Shown here: in pieces, positions 31,276 to 47,195 of the stretch
How the letters are laid out: every line of letters begins with the position of its first letter
Numbering within the stretch: the first letter of the stretch is position 1
Origin: Ptiloglossa arizonensis
Lineage: Eukaryota > Arthropoda > Insecta > Hymenoptera > Colletidae
Direction of reading: 5' to 3'
NCBI RefSeq assembly: GCF_051014685.1
Contig: NW_027478763.1
Span: 124,001-188,000, forward strand
Length of the DNA stretch: 64,000 nucleotides
The notes under the pieces: generated by a model
Databases searched by the model: none
What the model was told of the DNA's origin: nothing
The model's input: only the letters and a program-made list of their open reading frames with translations
Made by a program: the position numbers and the translations under genes

Positions 31276-33630
31276 ACAACGTATAACGTACAAGGTATCA
31301 CGTATAACGTATATCCTATAACGCATAATGAATATCCTATAACGCATAACGTATAGCGTATAACGCATAACGTATAACGTATAACGTATAACGTATAACG
31401 TATAACGTATAACGCATAACGTATAACGCATAACGTATAACGTATAACGTGTAACGTATAACGTATGACGTATCACGTATAAGGTATGACCTATAACGCA
31501 TAACGTGTAACGTATAACGTATAACGTATAACGTATAACGTATAACGTATAACGTATAACGTATAACGTATAACGTATAACGTATAACGTATAACGTATA
31601 ACGTATAACGTATAACGTATAACGTATAACGTATAACGTATAACGTATAACGTATAACGTATAACGTATAACGTATAACGTATAACGTATAACGTATAAC
31701 GTATAACGTATAACGTATAACGTATAACGTATAACGTATAACGTATAACGTATAACGTATAACGTATAACGTATAACGTATAACGTATAACGTATAACGT
31801 ATAACGTATAACGTATAACGTATAACGTATAACGTATAACGTATAACGTATAACGTATAACATATAACGTATAACGTATAACGTATAACGTATAACGCAT
31901 AACGTATAACGCATAACGAATAACGTATAACGTATAACGTATAACGTATAACGTATAACGTATAACGTATAACGTATAACGTATAACGTATAACGTATAA
32001 CGTATAACGCATAACGTATAACGCATAACGTATAACGTATAACGTATAACGTATAACGTATAACGTATAACGTAAACGTATAACGTATATCGTATAACGT
32101 ATAACGTATAACGTATAACGTATAACGAATAACGTATAACGTATAACGTATAACGTATGACGTATCACGTATAAGGTATGACCAATGACGCATAACGTAT
32201 AGCGTATAACGCATAACGTATAACGTATAACGTATAACGTATAACGTATAACGTATAACCTATAACGTATAACGTATAACGTATAACGTATAACGTATAA
32301 CGTATAACGTATAACGTATAACGTATAACGTATAACGTATAACGTATAACGTATAACGTATAACGTATAACGTATAACGTATAACGTATAACGTATAACG
32401 TATAACGTATAACGTATAACGTATAACGTATAACGTATAACGTATAACGTATAACGTATAACGTATAACGTATAACGTATAACGTATAACGTATAACGTA
32501 TAACGTATAACGTATAACGTATAACGTATAACGTATAACGTATAACGTATAACGTATAACGTATAACGTATAACGTATAACGTATAACGTATAACGTATA
32601 ACGTATAACGTATAACGTATAACGTATAACGTATAACGTATAACGTATAACGTATAACGTATAACGTATAACGTATAACGTATAACGTATAACGTATAAC
32701 GTATAACGTGTAACGTATAACGTATGACGTATCACGTATAAGGTATGACCTATAACGCATAACGTGTAACGTATAACGTATAACGTATAACGTATAACGT
32801 ATAACGTATAACGTATAACGTATAACGTATAACGTATAACGTATAACGTATATCGTATAACGTATAACGTATAACGTATAACGTATAACGTATAACGTAT
32901 AACGTATAACATATAACGTATAACGTATAACGTATAACGAATAACGTATAACGTATAACGTATAACGTCTAACGTATAATGTATAACGTATAACGTATAA
33001 CGTATAACGTAAAACGTATAACGTATAACGTATAACGTATAACGTATGACGTATAACGTATAACGTATAACGTAAACGTATAACGTATATCGTATAACGT
33101 ATAACGTATAACGTATAACGTATAACGAATAACGTATAAGGTATAACGTATAACGTATAACGTATAACGTATAACGTATAACGAATAACGTATAACGTAT
33201 AACGTATAACGTATAACGTATAACGTATAACGTATAACGTATAACGTATAACGTATAACGTATAACGTATAACGTATAACGCATAACGTATAACGCATAA
33301 CGTATAACGTATAACGTATAACGTATAACGTGTAACGTATAACGTATAACGTATAACATATAACGTATAACGTATAACGTATAACGTATAACGTATAAAG
33401 TATAACGTATAACGTATAACGTATATCCTATAACGCATAACGTATAACGCACAACGTATAACTTATAACGTATAACGTATAACGTATAACGTATAACGTA
33501 TAACGTATAACGTATAACGTATAACGTACAACGTATAACGTACAAGGTATCACGTATAACGTATATCCTATAACGCATAATGTATATCCTATAACGCATA
33601 ACGTATAGCGTATAACGCATAACGTATACC

Positions 33631-34113
33631 GTATAACGTATAACGTACAAGGTATCACGTATAACGTATATCCTATAACGCATAATGTATATCCTATAAC
33701 GCATAACGTATAGCGTATAACGCATAACGTATACCGTATAACGTATAACGTATAACGTATAACGTATAACGCATAACGTATAACGTATACCGTATAACGT
33801 ATAACGTCAAACGTATAACGTATAACGTATAACGTATAACGTATAACGCATAACGTATAACGTATAACGTATAACGTACAACGTATAACGTACAAGGTAT
33901 CACGTATAACGTATATCCTATAACGCATAATGAATATCCTATAACGCATAACGTATAGCGTATAACGCATAACGTATAACGTATAACGTATAACGTATAA
34001 CGTATAACGTATAACGCATAACGTATAACGCATAACGTATAACGTATAACGTGTAACGTATAACGTATGACGTATCACGTATAAGGTATGACCTATAACG
34101 CATAACGTGTAAC
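33631..34113. repeat. 483-bp module, TATAGCG type
   Basis: It has the same landmark order and an exact length of 483 bp. Its first monomer is TATAACG instead of TACAACG because it follows another TACAAGG block directly. It carries an AATATCC monomer (about 33932). Confidence 0.83.
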
Positions 34114-34295
34114 GTATAACGTATAACGTATAACGTATAACGTATAACGTATAACGTATAACGTATAACGTATAACGTATAACGTATAACGTATAACGTA
34201 TAACGTATAACGTATAACGTATAACGTATAACGTATAACGTATAACGTATAACGTATAACGTATAACGTATAACGTATAACGTATAACGTATAAC

Positions 34296-35681
34296 GTACA
34301 ACGTATAACGTACAAGGTATCACGTATAACGTATATCCTATAACGCATAATGTATATCCTATAACGCATAACGTATAGCGTATAACGCATAACGTACACC
34401 GTATAACGTATAACGTATAACGTATAACGTATAACGTATAACGTGTAACGTATAACGTATATCCTATAACGCATAACGTATAACGCACAACGTATAACGT
34501 ATAACGTATAACGTATAACGTATAACGTATAACGTATAACGTATAACGTATAACGTATAACGTATAACGTATAACGTATAACGTATAACGTACAACGTAT
34601 AACGTACAAGGTATCACGTATAACGTATATCCTATAACGCATAATGTATATCCTATAACGCATAACGTATAGTGTATAACGCATAACGTATACCGTATAA
34701 CGTATAACGTATAACGTATAACGTATAACGCATAACGTATAACGTATACCGTATAACGTATAACGTCAAACGTATAACGTATAACGTATAACGTATAACG
34801 TATAACGCATAACGTATAACGTATAACGTATAACGTACAACGTATAACGTACAAGGTATCACGTATAACGTATATCCTATAACGCATAATGTATATCCTA
34901 TAACGCATAACGTATAGCGTATAACGCATAACGTATAACGTATAACGTATAACGTATAACGTATAACGTATAACGCATAACGTATAACGCATAACGTATA
35001 ACGTATAACGTGTAACGTATAACGTATGACGTATCGCGTATAATGTATGACCTATAACGCATAACGTGTAACGTATAACGTATAACGTATAACGTATAAC
35101 GTATAACGTATAACGTATAACGTATAACGTATAACGTATAACGTATAACGTATAACGTGTAACGTATAACGTATGACGTATCACGTATAAGGTATGACCT
35201 ATAACGCATAACGTGTAACGTATAACGTATAACGTATAACGTATAACGTATAACGTATAACGTATAACGTATAACGTACAACGTATAACGTACAAGGTAT
35301 CACGTATAACGTATATCCTATAACGCATAATGTATATCCTATAACGCATAACGTATAGCGTATAACGCATAACGTATACCGTATAACGTACAAGGTATCA
35401 CGTATAACGTATATCCTATAACGCATAATGTATATCCTATAACGCATAACGTATAACGTATAACGTATAACGTATAACGTATAACGTATAACGTATAACG
35501 TATAACGTATAACGTATAACGTATAACGTATAACGTGTAACGTATAACGTATATCCTATAACGCATAACGTATAACGCACAACGTATAACTTATAACGTA
35601 TAACGTATAACGTATAACGTATAACGTATAACGTATAACGTATAACGTATAACGTATAACGTATAACGTATAACGTATAAC
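34296..35681. repeat. 1386-bp tandem pair, first member (copy 2)
   Basis: This is the counterpart of 12641-14026 at an offset of 21655, including the private TATCGCG variant (35036). Confidence 0.75.
34590..35072. repeat. 483-bp module, TATAGTG type
   Basis: This is the counterpart of 12935-13417 in the second 21.65-kb unit, with the same private TATCGCG variant. Exact length 483 bp. Confidence 0.85.
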
Positions 35682-37067
35682 GTACAACGTATAACGTACA
35701 AGGTATCACGTATAACGTATATCCTATAACGCATAATGTATATCCTATAACGCATAACGTATAGCGTATAACGCATAACGTATACCGTATAACGTATAAC
35801 GTATAACGTATAACGTATAACGTATAACGTGTAACGTATAACGTATATCCTATAACGCATAACGTATAACGCACAACGTATAACGTATAACGTATAACGT
35901 ATAACGTATAACGTATAACGTATAACGTATAACGTATAACGTATAACGTATAACGTATAACGTATAACGTATAACGTATAACGTACAACGTATAACGTAC
36001 AAGGTATCACGTATAACGTATATCCTATAACGCATAATGTATATCCTATAACGCATAACGTATAGTGTATAACGCATAACGTATACCGTATAACGTATAA
36101 CGTATAACGTATAACGTATAACGCATAACGTATAACGTATACCGTATAACGTATAACGTCAAACGTATAACGTATAACGTATAACGTATAACGTATAACG
36201 CATAACGTATAACGTATAACGTATAACGAACAACGTATAACGTACAAGGTATCACGTATAACGTATATCCTATAACGCATAATGTATATCCTATAACGCA
36301 TAACGTATAGCGTATAACGCATAACGTATAACGTATAACGTATAACGTATAACGTATAACGTATAACGCATAACGTATAACGCATAACGTATAACGTATA
36401 ACGTGTAACGTATAACGTATGACGTATCACGTATAAGGTATGACCTATAACGCATAACGTGTAACGTATAACGTATAACGTATAACGTATAACGTATAAC
36501 GTATAACGTATAACGTATAACGTATAACGTATAACGTATAACGTATAACGTGTAACGTATAACGTATGACGTATCACGTATAAGGTATGACCTATAACGC
36601 ATAACGTGTAACGTATAACGTATAACGTATAACGTATAACGTATAACGTATAACGTATAACGTATAACGTACAACGTATAACGTACAAGGTAGCACGTAT
36701 AACGTATATCCTATAACGCATAATGTATATCCTATAACGCATAACGTATAGCGTATAACGCATAACGTATACCGTATAACGTACAAGGTATCACGTATAA
36801 CGTATATCCTATAACGCATAATGTATATCCTATAACGCATAACGTATAACGTATAACGTATAACGTATAACGTATAACGTATAACGTATAACGTATAACG
36901 TATAACGTATAACGTATAACGTGTAACGTATAACGTATATCCTATAACGCATAACGTATAACGCACAACGTATAACTTATAACGTATAACGTATAACGTA
37001 TAACGTATAACGTATAACGTATAACGTATAACGTATAACGTATAACGTATAACGTATAACGTATAAC
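35682..37067. repeat. 1386-bp tandem pair, second member (copy 2)
   Basis: This is the counterpart of 14027-15412 at an offset of 21655. It has a private AACAACG monomer near 36230. Confidence 0.75.
35983..36465. repeat. 483-bp module, TATAGTG type
   Basis: This is the counterpart of 14328-14810. Exact length 483 bp. It carries the private AACAACG monomer near 36230. Confidence 0.85.
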
Positions 37068-40000
37068 GTACAACGTATAACGTACAAGGTATCACGTATA
37101 ACGTATATCCTATAACGCATAATGTATATCCTATAACGCATAACGTTTAGCGTATAACGCATAACGTATACCGTATAACGTATAACGTATAACGTATAAC
37201 GTATAACGTATAACGTGTAACGTATAACGTATAACGTCAAACGTATAACGTATAACGTATAACGTATAACGTATAACGCATAACGTATAACGTATAACGT
37301 ATAACGTACAACGTATAACGTACAAGGTATCACGTATAACGTATATCCTATAACGCATAATGTATATCCTATAACGCATAACGTATAGCGTATAACGCAT
37401 AACGTATAACGTATAACGCACAACGTATAACGTATAACGTATAACGTATAACGTATAACGTATAACGTATAACGTACAACGTATAACGTATAACGTATAA
37501 CGTATAACGTATAACGTATAACGTATAACGTATAACGTATAACGTACAACGTATAACGTACAAGGTATCACGTATAACGTATATCCTATAACGCATAATG
37601 TATATCCTATAACGCATAACGTATAGTGTATAACGCATAACGTATACCGTATAACGTATAACGTATAACGTATAACGTATATCCTATAACGCATAACGTA
37701 TAACGCACAACGTATAACTTATAACGTATAACGTATAACGTATAACGTATAACGTATAACGTATAACGTATAACGTATAACGTATAACGTATAACGTATA
37801 ACGTATAACGTACAACGTATAACGTACAAGGTATCACGTATAACGTATATCCTATAACGCATAATGTATATCCTATAACGCATAACGTATAGCGTATAAC
37901 GCATAACGTATACCGTATAACGTATAACGTATAACGTATAACGTATAACGTATAACGTGTAACGTATAACGTATATCCTATAACGCATAACGTATAACGC
38001 ACAACGTATAACGTATAACGTATAACGTATAACGTATAACGTATAACGTATAACGTATAACGTATAACGTATAACGTGTAACGTATAACGTATATCCTAT
38101 AACGCATAACGTATAACGCACAACGTATAACGTATAACGTATAACGTATAACGTATAACGTATAACGTATAACGTATAACGTATAACGTATAACGTATAA
38201 CGTATAACGTATAACGTATAACGTATAACGTACAACGTATAACGTACAAGGTATCACGTATAACGTATATCCTATAACGCATAATGTATATCCTATAACG
38301 CATAACGTATAGTGTATAACGCATAACGTATACCGTATAACGTATAACGTATAACGTATAACGTATAACGCATAACGTATAACGCACAACGTATAACTTA
38401 TAACGTATAACGTATAACGTATAACGTATAACGTATAACGTATAACGTATAACGTATAACGTATAACGTATAACGTATAACGTATAACGTACAACGTATA
38501 ACGTACAAGGTATCACGTATAACGTATATCCTATAACGCATAATGTATATCCTATAACGCATAACGTTTAGCGTATAACGCATAACGTATACCGTATAAC
38601 GTATAACGTATAACGTATAACGTATAACGTATAACGTGTAACGTATAACGTATATCCTATAACGCATAACGTATAACGCACAACGTATAACGTATAACGT
38701 ATAACGTATAACGTATAACGTATAACGTATAACGTATAACGTATAACGTATAACGTATAACGTATAACGTATAACGTATAACGTATAACGTATAACGCAT
38801 AACGTATAACGTATAACGTATAACGTACAACGTATAACGTACAAGGTATCACGTATAACGTATATCCTATAACGCATAATGTATATCCTATAACGCATAA
38901 CGTATAGCGTATAACGCATAACGTATAACGTATAACGTATAACGTATAACGTATAACGTATAACGTATAACGCATAACGTATAACGCATAACGTATAACG
39001 TATAACGTGTAACGTATAACGTATGACGTATCACGTATAAGGTATGACCTATAACGCATAACGTGTAACGTATAACGTATAACGTATAACGTATAACGTA
39101 TAACGTATAACGTATAACGTATAACGTATAACGTATAACGTATAACGTATAACGTATAACGTATAACGTATAACGTATAACGTATAACGTATAACGTATA
39201 ACGTATAACGTATAACGTATAACGTATAACGTATAACGTATAACGTATAACGTATAACGTATAACGTATAACGTACAACGTATAACGTACAAGGTATCAC
39301 GTATAACGTATATCCTATAACGCATAATGTATATCCTATAACGCATAACGTATAGCGTATAACGCATAACGTATACCGTATAACGTACAAGGTATCACGT
39401 ATAACGTATATCCTATAACGCATAATGTATATCCTATAACGCATAACGTTTAGCGTATAACGCATAACGTATACCGTATAACGTATAACGTATAACGTAT
39501 AACGTATAACGTATAACGTGTAACGTATAACGTATATCCTATAACGCATAACGTATAACGCACAACGTATAACGTATAACGTATAACGTATAACGTATAA
39601 CGTATAACGTATAACGTATAACGTATAACGTATAACGTATAACGTATAACGTATAACGTATAACGTATAACGTATAACGCATAACGTATAACGTATAACG
39701 TATAACGTACAACGTATAACGTACAAGGTATCACGTATAACGTATATCCTATAACGCATAATGTATATCCTATAACGCATAACGTATAGCGTATAACGCA
39801 TAACGTATACCGTATAACGTACAAGGTATCACGTATAACGTATATCCTATAACGCATAATGTATATCCTATAACGCATAACGTATAACGTATAACGTATA
39901 ACGTATAACGTATAACGTATAAAGTATAACGTATAACGTATAACGTATAACGTATATCCTATAACGCATAACGTATAACGCACAACGTATAACTTATAAC

Positions 40001-41092
40001 GTATAACGTATAACGTATAACGTATAACGTATAACGTATAACGTATAACGTATAACGTATAACGTATAACGCATAACGTATAACGTATACCGTATAACGT
40101 ATAACGTCAAACGTATAACGTATAACGTATAACGTATAACGTATAACGCATAACGTATAACGTATAACGTATAACGTATAACGTACAACGTATAACGTAC
40201 AAGGTATCACGTATGACGTATATCCTATAACGCATAATGTATATCCTATAACGCATAACGTATAGCCTATAACGCATAACGTATAACGTATAACGTATAA
40301 CGTATAACGTATAACGTATAAAGCATAACGTATAACGCATAACGTATAACGTATAACGTGTAACGTATAACGTATGACGTATCACGTATAAGGTATGACC
40401 TATAACGCATAACGTGTAACGTATAACGTATAACGTATAACGTATAACGTATAACGTATAACGTATAACGTATAACGTATAACGTATAACGTATAACGTA
40501 TAACGTATAACGTATAACGTATAACGTATAACGTATAACGTATAACGTATAACGTGTAACGTATAACGTATATCCTATAACGCATAACGTATAACGCACA
40601 ACGTATAACTTATAACGTATAACGTATAACGTATAACGTATAACGTATAACGTATAACGTATAACGTATAACGTATAACGTATAACGTATAACGTATAAC
40701 GTATAACGTATAACGTATAACGTATAACGTATAACGTATAACGTATAACGTATAACGTATAACGTATAACGTATAACGTATAACGTATAACGTATAACGT
40801 ATAACGTACAACGTATAACGTACAAGGTATCACGTATAACGTATATCCTATAACGCATAATGTATATCCTATAACGCATAACGTATAGCGTATAACGCAT
40901 AACGTATACCGTATAACGTATAACGTATAACGTATAACGTATAACGTATAACGTGTAACGTATAACGTATATCCTATAACGCATAACGTATAACGCACAA
41001 CGTATAACGTATAACGTATAACGTATAACGTATAACGTATAACGTATAACGTATAACGTATAACGTATAACGTATAACGTATAACGTATAAC

Positions 41093-41575
41093 GTACAACG
41101 TATAACGTACAAGGTATCACGTATAACGTATATCCTATAACGCATAATGTATATCCTATAACGCATAACGTATAGTGTATAACGCATAACGTATACCGTA
41201 TAACGTATAACGTATAACGTATAACGTATAACGCATAACGTATAACGTATACCGTATAACGTATAACGTCAAACGTATAACGTATAACGTATAACGTATA
41301 ACGTATAACGCATAACGTATAACGTATAACGTATAACGTACAACGTATAACGTACAAGGTATCACGTATAACGTATATCCTATAACGCATAATGTATATC
41401 CTATAACGCATAACGTATAGCGTATAACGCATAACGTATAACGTATAACGTATAACGTATAACGTATAACGTATAACGCATAACGTATAACGCATAACGT
41501 ATAACGTATAACGTGTAACGTATAACGTATGACGTATCACGTATAAGGTATGACCTATAACGCATAACGTGTAAC
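41093..41575. repeat. 483-bp module, TATAGTG type
   Basis: This is the counterpart of 19445-19927. Exact length 483 bp. Confidence 0.85.
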
Positions 41576-42926
41576 GTATAACGTATAACGTATAACGTAT
41601 AACGTATAACGTATAACGTATAACGTATAACGTATAACGTATAACGTATAACGTATAACGTATAACGTGTAACGTATAACGTATGACGTATCACGTATAA
41701 GGTATGACCTATAACGCATAACGTGTAACGTATAACGTATAACGTATAACGTATAACGTATAACGTATAACGTATAACGTATAACGTACAACGTATAACG
41801 TACAAGGTATCACGTATAACGTATATCCTATAACGCATAATGTATATCCTATAACGCATAACGTATAGCGTATAACGCATAACGTATACCGTATAACGTA
41901 CCAGGTATCACGTATAACGTATATCCTATAACGCATAATGTATATCCTATAACGCATAACGTATAACGTATAACGTATAACGTATAACGTATAACGTATA
42001 ACGTATAACGTATAACGTATAACGTATAACGTATAACGTGTAACGTATAACGTATATCCTATAACGCATAACGTATAACGCACAACGTATAACTTATAAC
42101 GTATAACGTATAACGTATAACGTATAACGTATAACGTATAACGTATAACGTATAACGTATAACGTATAACGTATAACGTACAACGTATAACGTACAAGGT
42201 ATCACGTATAACGTATATCCTATAACGCATAATGTATATCCTATAACGCATAACGTATAGCGTATAACGCATAACGTATACCGTATAACGTATAACGTAT
42301 AACGTATAACGTATAACGTATAACGTATAACGTGTAACGTATAACGTATATCCTATAACGCATAACGTATAACGCACAACGTATAACGTATAACGTATAA
42401 CGTATAACGTATAACGTATAACGTATAACGTATAACGTATAACGTATAACGTATAACGTATAACGTATAACGTATAACGTATAACGCATAACGTATAACG
42501 TATAACGTATAACGTACAACGTATAACGTATATCCTATAACGCATAATGTATATCCTATAACGCATAACGTATAGCGTATAACGCATAACGTATAACGTA
42601 TAACGTATAACGTATAACGTATAACGTATAACGCATAACGTATAACGCATAACGTATAACGTATAACGTGTAACGTATAACGTATGACGTATCACGTATA
42701 AGGTATGACCTATAACGCATAACGTGTAACGTATAACGTATAACGTATAACGTATAACGTATAACGTATAACGTATAACGTATAACGTATAACGTATAAC
42801 GTATAACGTATAACGTATAACGTATAACGTATAACGTATAACGTATAACGTATAACGTATAACGTATAACGTATAACGTATAACGTATAACGTATAACGT
42901 ATAACGTATAACGTATAACGTATAAC

Positions 42927-43409
42927 GTACAACGTATAACGTACAAGGTATCACGTATAACGTATATCCTATAACGCATAATGTATATCCTATAACGCAT
43001 AACGTATAGCGTATAACGCATAACGTATACCGTATAACGTATAACGTATAACGTATAACGTATAACGCATAACGTATAACGTATACCGTATAACGTATAA
43101 CGTCAAACGTATAACGTATAACGTATAACGTATAACGTATAACGCATAACGTATAACGTATAACGTATAACGTACAACGTATAACGTACAAGGTATCACG
43201 TATAACGTATATCCTATAACGCATAATGTATATCCTATAACGCATAACGTATAGCGTATAACGCATAACGTATAACGTATAACGTATAACGTATAACGTA
43301 TAACGTATAACGCATAACGTATAACGCATAACGTATAACGTATAACGTGTAACGTATAACGTATGACGTATCACGTATAAGGTATGACCTATAACGCATA
43401 ACGTGTAAC
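42927..43409. repeat. 483-bp module, TATAGCG type
   Basis: This is the counterpart of 21293-21775. Exact length 483 bp. Confidence 0.85.
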
Positions 43410-43638
43410 GTATAACGTATAACGTATAACGTATAACGTATAACGTATAACGTATAACGTATAACGTATAACGTATAACGTATAACGTATAACGTATAAC
43501 GTATAACGTATAACGTATAACGTATAACGTATAACGTATAACGTATAACGTATAACGTATAACGTATAACGTATAACGTATAACGTATAACGTATAACGT
43601 ACAACGTATAACGTACAAGGTATCACGTATAACGTATA

Positions 43639-45626
43639 TCCTATAACGCATAACGTATAACGCACAACGTATAACGTATAACGTATAACGTATAACGTAT
43701 AACGTATAACGTATAACGTATAACGTATAACGTATAACGTATAACGTATAACGTATAACGTATAACGTATAACGTATAACGTACAACGTATAACGTACAT
43801 GGTATCACGTATAACGTATATCCTATAACGCATAATGTATATCCTATAACGCATAACGTATAGCGTATAACGCGTAACGTATACCGTATAACGTATAACG
43901 TATAACGTATAACGTGTAACGCATAACGTATAACGTATACCGTATAACGTATAACGTCAAACGTATAACGTATAACGTATAACGTATAACGTATAACGCA
44001 TAACGTATAACGTATAACGTATAACGTATAACGTATAACGTATAACGTATAACGTATAACGTATAACGTATAACGTATAACGTATAACGTATAACGTATA
44101 ACGTATAACGTATAACGTATAACGTATAACGTATAACGTATAACGTATAACGTATAACGTATAACGTATAACGTATAACGTATAACGTATAACGTATAAC
44201 GTATAACGTATAACGTATAACGTATAACGTATAACGTATAACGTATAACGTATAACGTATAACGTATAACGTATAACGTATAACGTATAACGTATAACGT
44301 ACAACATATAACGTATAACGTATAACGTATAACGTATAACGTATAACGTATAACGTATAACGTATAACGCATAACGTATAACGTATAACGAATAACGCAT
44401 AACGTATAGCGTATAACGCATAACGTATACCGTATAACGTATAACGTATAACGTATAACGTATAACGCATAACGTATAACGTATACCGTATAACGTATAA
44501 CGTCAAACGTATAACGTATAACGTATAACGTATAACGTATGACGTATAACGTATAACGTATAACGTATAACGTATATCGTATAACGTATAACGTATAACG
44601 TATAACGTGTAACGTATAACGTATAACGTATAACATATAACGTATAACGTATAACGTATAACGTATAACGTATAAAGTATAACGTATAACGTATAACGTA
44701 TATCCTATAACGCATAACGTATAACGCACAACGTATAACTTATAACGTATAACGTATAACGTATAACGTATAACGTATAACGTATAACGTATAACGTATA
44801 ACGTATAACGTATAACGTATAACGTATAACGTATAACGTATAACGTATAACGTATAACGTATAACGTATAACGTATAACGTATAACGTATAACGTATAAC
44901 GTATAACGTATAACGTATAACGTACAACGTATAACGTACAAGGTATCACGTATAACGTATATCCTATAACGCATAATGTATATCCTATAACGCATAACGT
45001 ATAGCGTATAACGCATAAGGTATACCGTATAACGTATAACGTATAACGTATAACGTATAACGTATAACGTGTAACGTATAACGTATATCCTATAACGCAT
45101 AACGTATAACGCACAACGTATAACGTATAACGTATAACGTATAACGTATAACGTATAACGTATAACGTATAACGTATAACGTATAACGTATAACGTATAA
45201 CGTACAACGTATAACGTACAAGGTATCACGTATAACGTATATCCTATAACGCATAATGTATATCCTATAACGCATAACGTATAGCGTATAACGCATAAGG
45301 TATACCGTATAACGTATAACGTATAACGTATAACGTATAACGTATAACGTGTAACGTATAACGTATATTCTATAACGCATAACGTATAACGCACAACGTA
45401 TAACGTATAACGTATAACGTATAACGTATAACGTATAAAGTATAACGTATAACGTATAACGAATATCCTATAACGCATAACGTATAACGCACAACGTATA
45501 ACTTATAACGTATAACGTATAACGTATAACGTATAACGTATAACGTATAACGTATAACGTATAACGTATAACGTATAACGTATAACGTATAACGTATAAC
45601 GCATAACGTATAACGTATACCGTATA
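43639..45626. repeat. 2.0-kb direct repeat, first member (copy 2)
   Basis: This is the counterpart of 22005-23985 in the second 21.65-kb unit. The TACATGG marker is at about 43795. Confidence 0.68.
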
Positions 45627-46335
45627 ACGTACAACGTATAACGTACAAGGTATCACGTATAACGTATATCCTATAACGCATAATGTATATCCTATAACGC
45701 ATAACGTATAGCGTATAACGCATAACGTATACCGTATAACGTATAACGTATAACGTATAACGTATAACGTATAACGTGTAACGTATAACGTATATCCTAT
45801 AACGCATAACGTATAACGTATAACGTGTAACGTATAACGTATAACGTATAACGTATAACGTATAACGTATAACGTATAACGTATAACGTATAACGCATAA
45901 CGTATAACGTATAACGTATAACGTACAACGTATAACGTATATCCTATAACGCATAATGTATATCCTATAACGCATAACGTATAGCGTATAACGCATAACG
46001 TATAACGTATAACGTATAACGTATAACGTATAACGTATAACGCATAACGTATAACGCATAACGTATAACGTATAACGTGTAACGTATAACGTATGACGTA
46101 TCACGTATAAGGTATGACCTATAACGCATAACGTGTAACGTATAACGTATAACGTATAACGTATAACGTATAACGTATAACGTATAACGTATAACGTATA
46201 ACGTATAACGTATAACGTATAACGTATAACGTATAACGTATAACGTATAACGTATAACGTATAACGTATAACGTATAACGTATAACGTATAACGTATAAC
46301 GTATAACGTATAACGTATAACGTATAACGTATAAC

Positions 46336-46818
46336 GTACAACGTATAACGTACAAGGTATCACGTATAACGTATATCCTATAACGCATAATGTATATCCT
46401 ATAACGCATAACGTATAGCGTATAACGCATAACGTATACCGTATAACGTATAACGTATAACGTATAACGTATAACGCATAACGTATAACGTATACCGTAT
46501 AACGTATAACGTCAAACGTATAACGTATAACGTATAACGTATAACGTATAACGCATAACGTATAACGTATAACGTATAACGTACAACGTATAACGTACAA
46601 GGTGTCACGTATAACGTATATCCTATAACGCATAATTTATATCCTATAACGCATAACGTATAGCGTATAACGCATAACGTATAACGTATAACGTATAACG
46701 TATAACGTATAACGTATAACGCATAACGTATAACGCATAACGTATAACGTATAACGTGTAACGTATAACGTATGACGTATCACGTATAAGGTATGACCTA
46801 TAACGCATAACGTGTAAC
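46336..46818. repeat. 483-bp module, TATAGCG type, private variants
   Basis: This is the counterpart of 24695-25177, sharing GTGTCACG and TAATTTATA but not the TATATCG change. Exact length 483 bp. Confidence 0.85.
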
Positions 46819-47195
46819 GTATAACGTATAACGTATAACGTATAACGTATAACGTATAACGTATAACGTATAACGTATAACGTATAACGTATAACGTATA
46901 ACGTATAACGTATAACGTATAACGTATAACGTATAACGTATAACGTATAACGTATAACGTATAACGTATAACGTATAACGTATAACGTATAACGTATAAC
47001 GTATAACGTACAACGTATAACGTACAAGGTATCACGTATAACGTATATCCTATAACGCATAATGTATATCCTATAACGCATAATGTATATCCTATAACGC
47101 ATAACGTATAGAGTATAACGCATAACGTATACCGTATAACGTATAACGTATAACGTATAACGTATAACGTATAACGTGTAACGTATAACGTATAT

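Larger units (their letters stand above)
12641..34295. repeat. 21.65-kb tandem duplication, copy 1
   Basis: Private variants recur about 21.65 kb downstream in the same order: TATCGCG at 13381 (partner 35036), the TACCAGG heptamer at 20251 (partner 41899), GTGTCACG at 24961 (partner 46602) and TAATTTATA at 24991 (partner 46632). The offset drifts as 21655, 21648, 21641, 21634, 21648, 21641, always in steps of 7, which means gain or loss of whole monomers. The left edge is placed at the first shared marker after a pure array. The exact junction is hidden in that array. This copy contains two indel-rich zones that copy 2 lacks. Confidence 0.85.
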
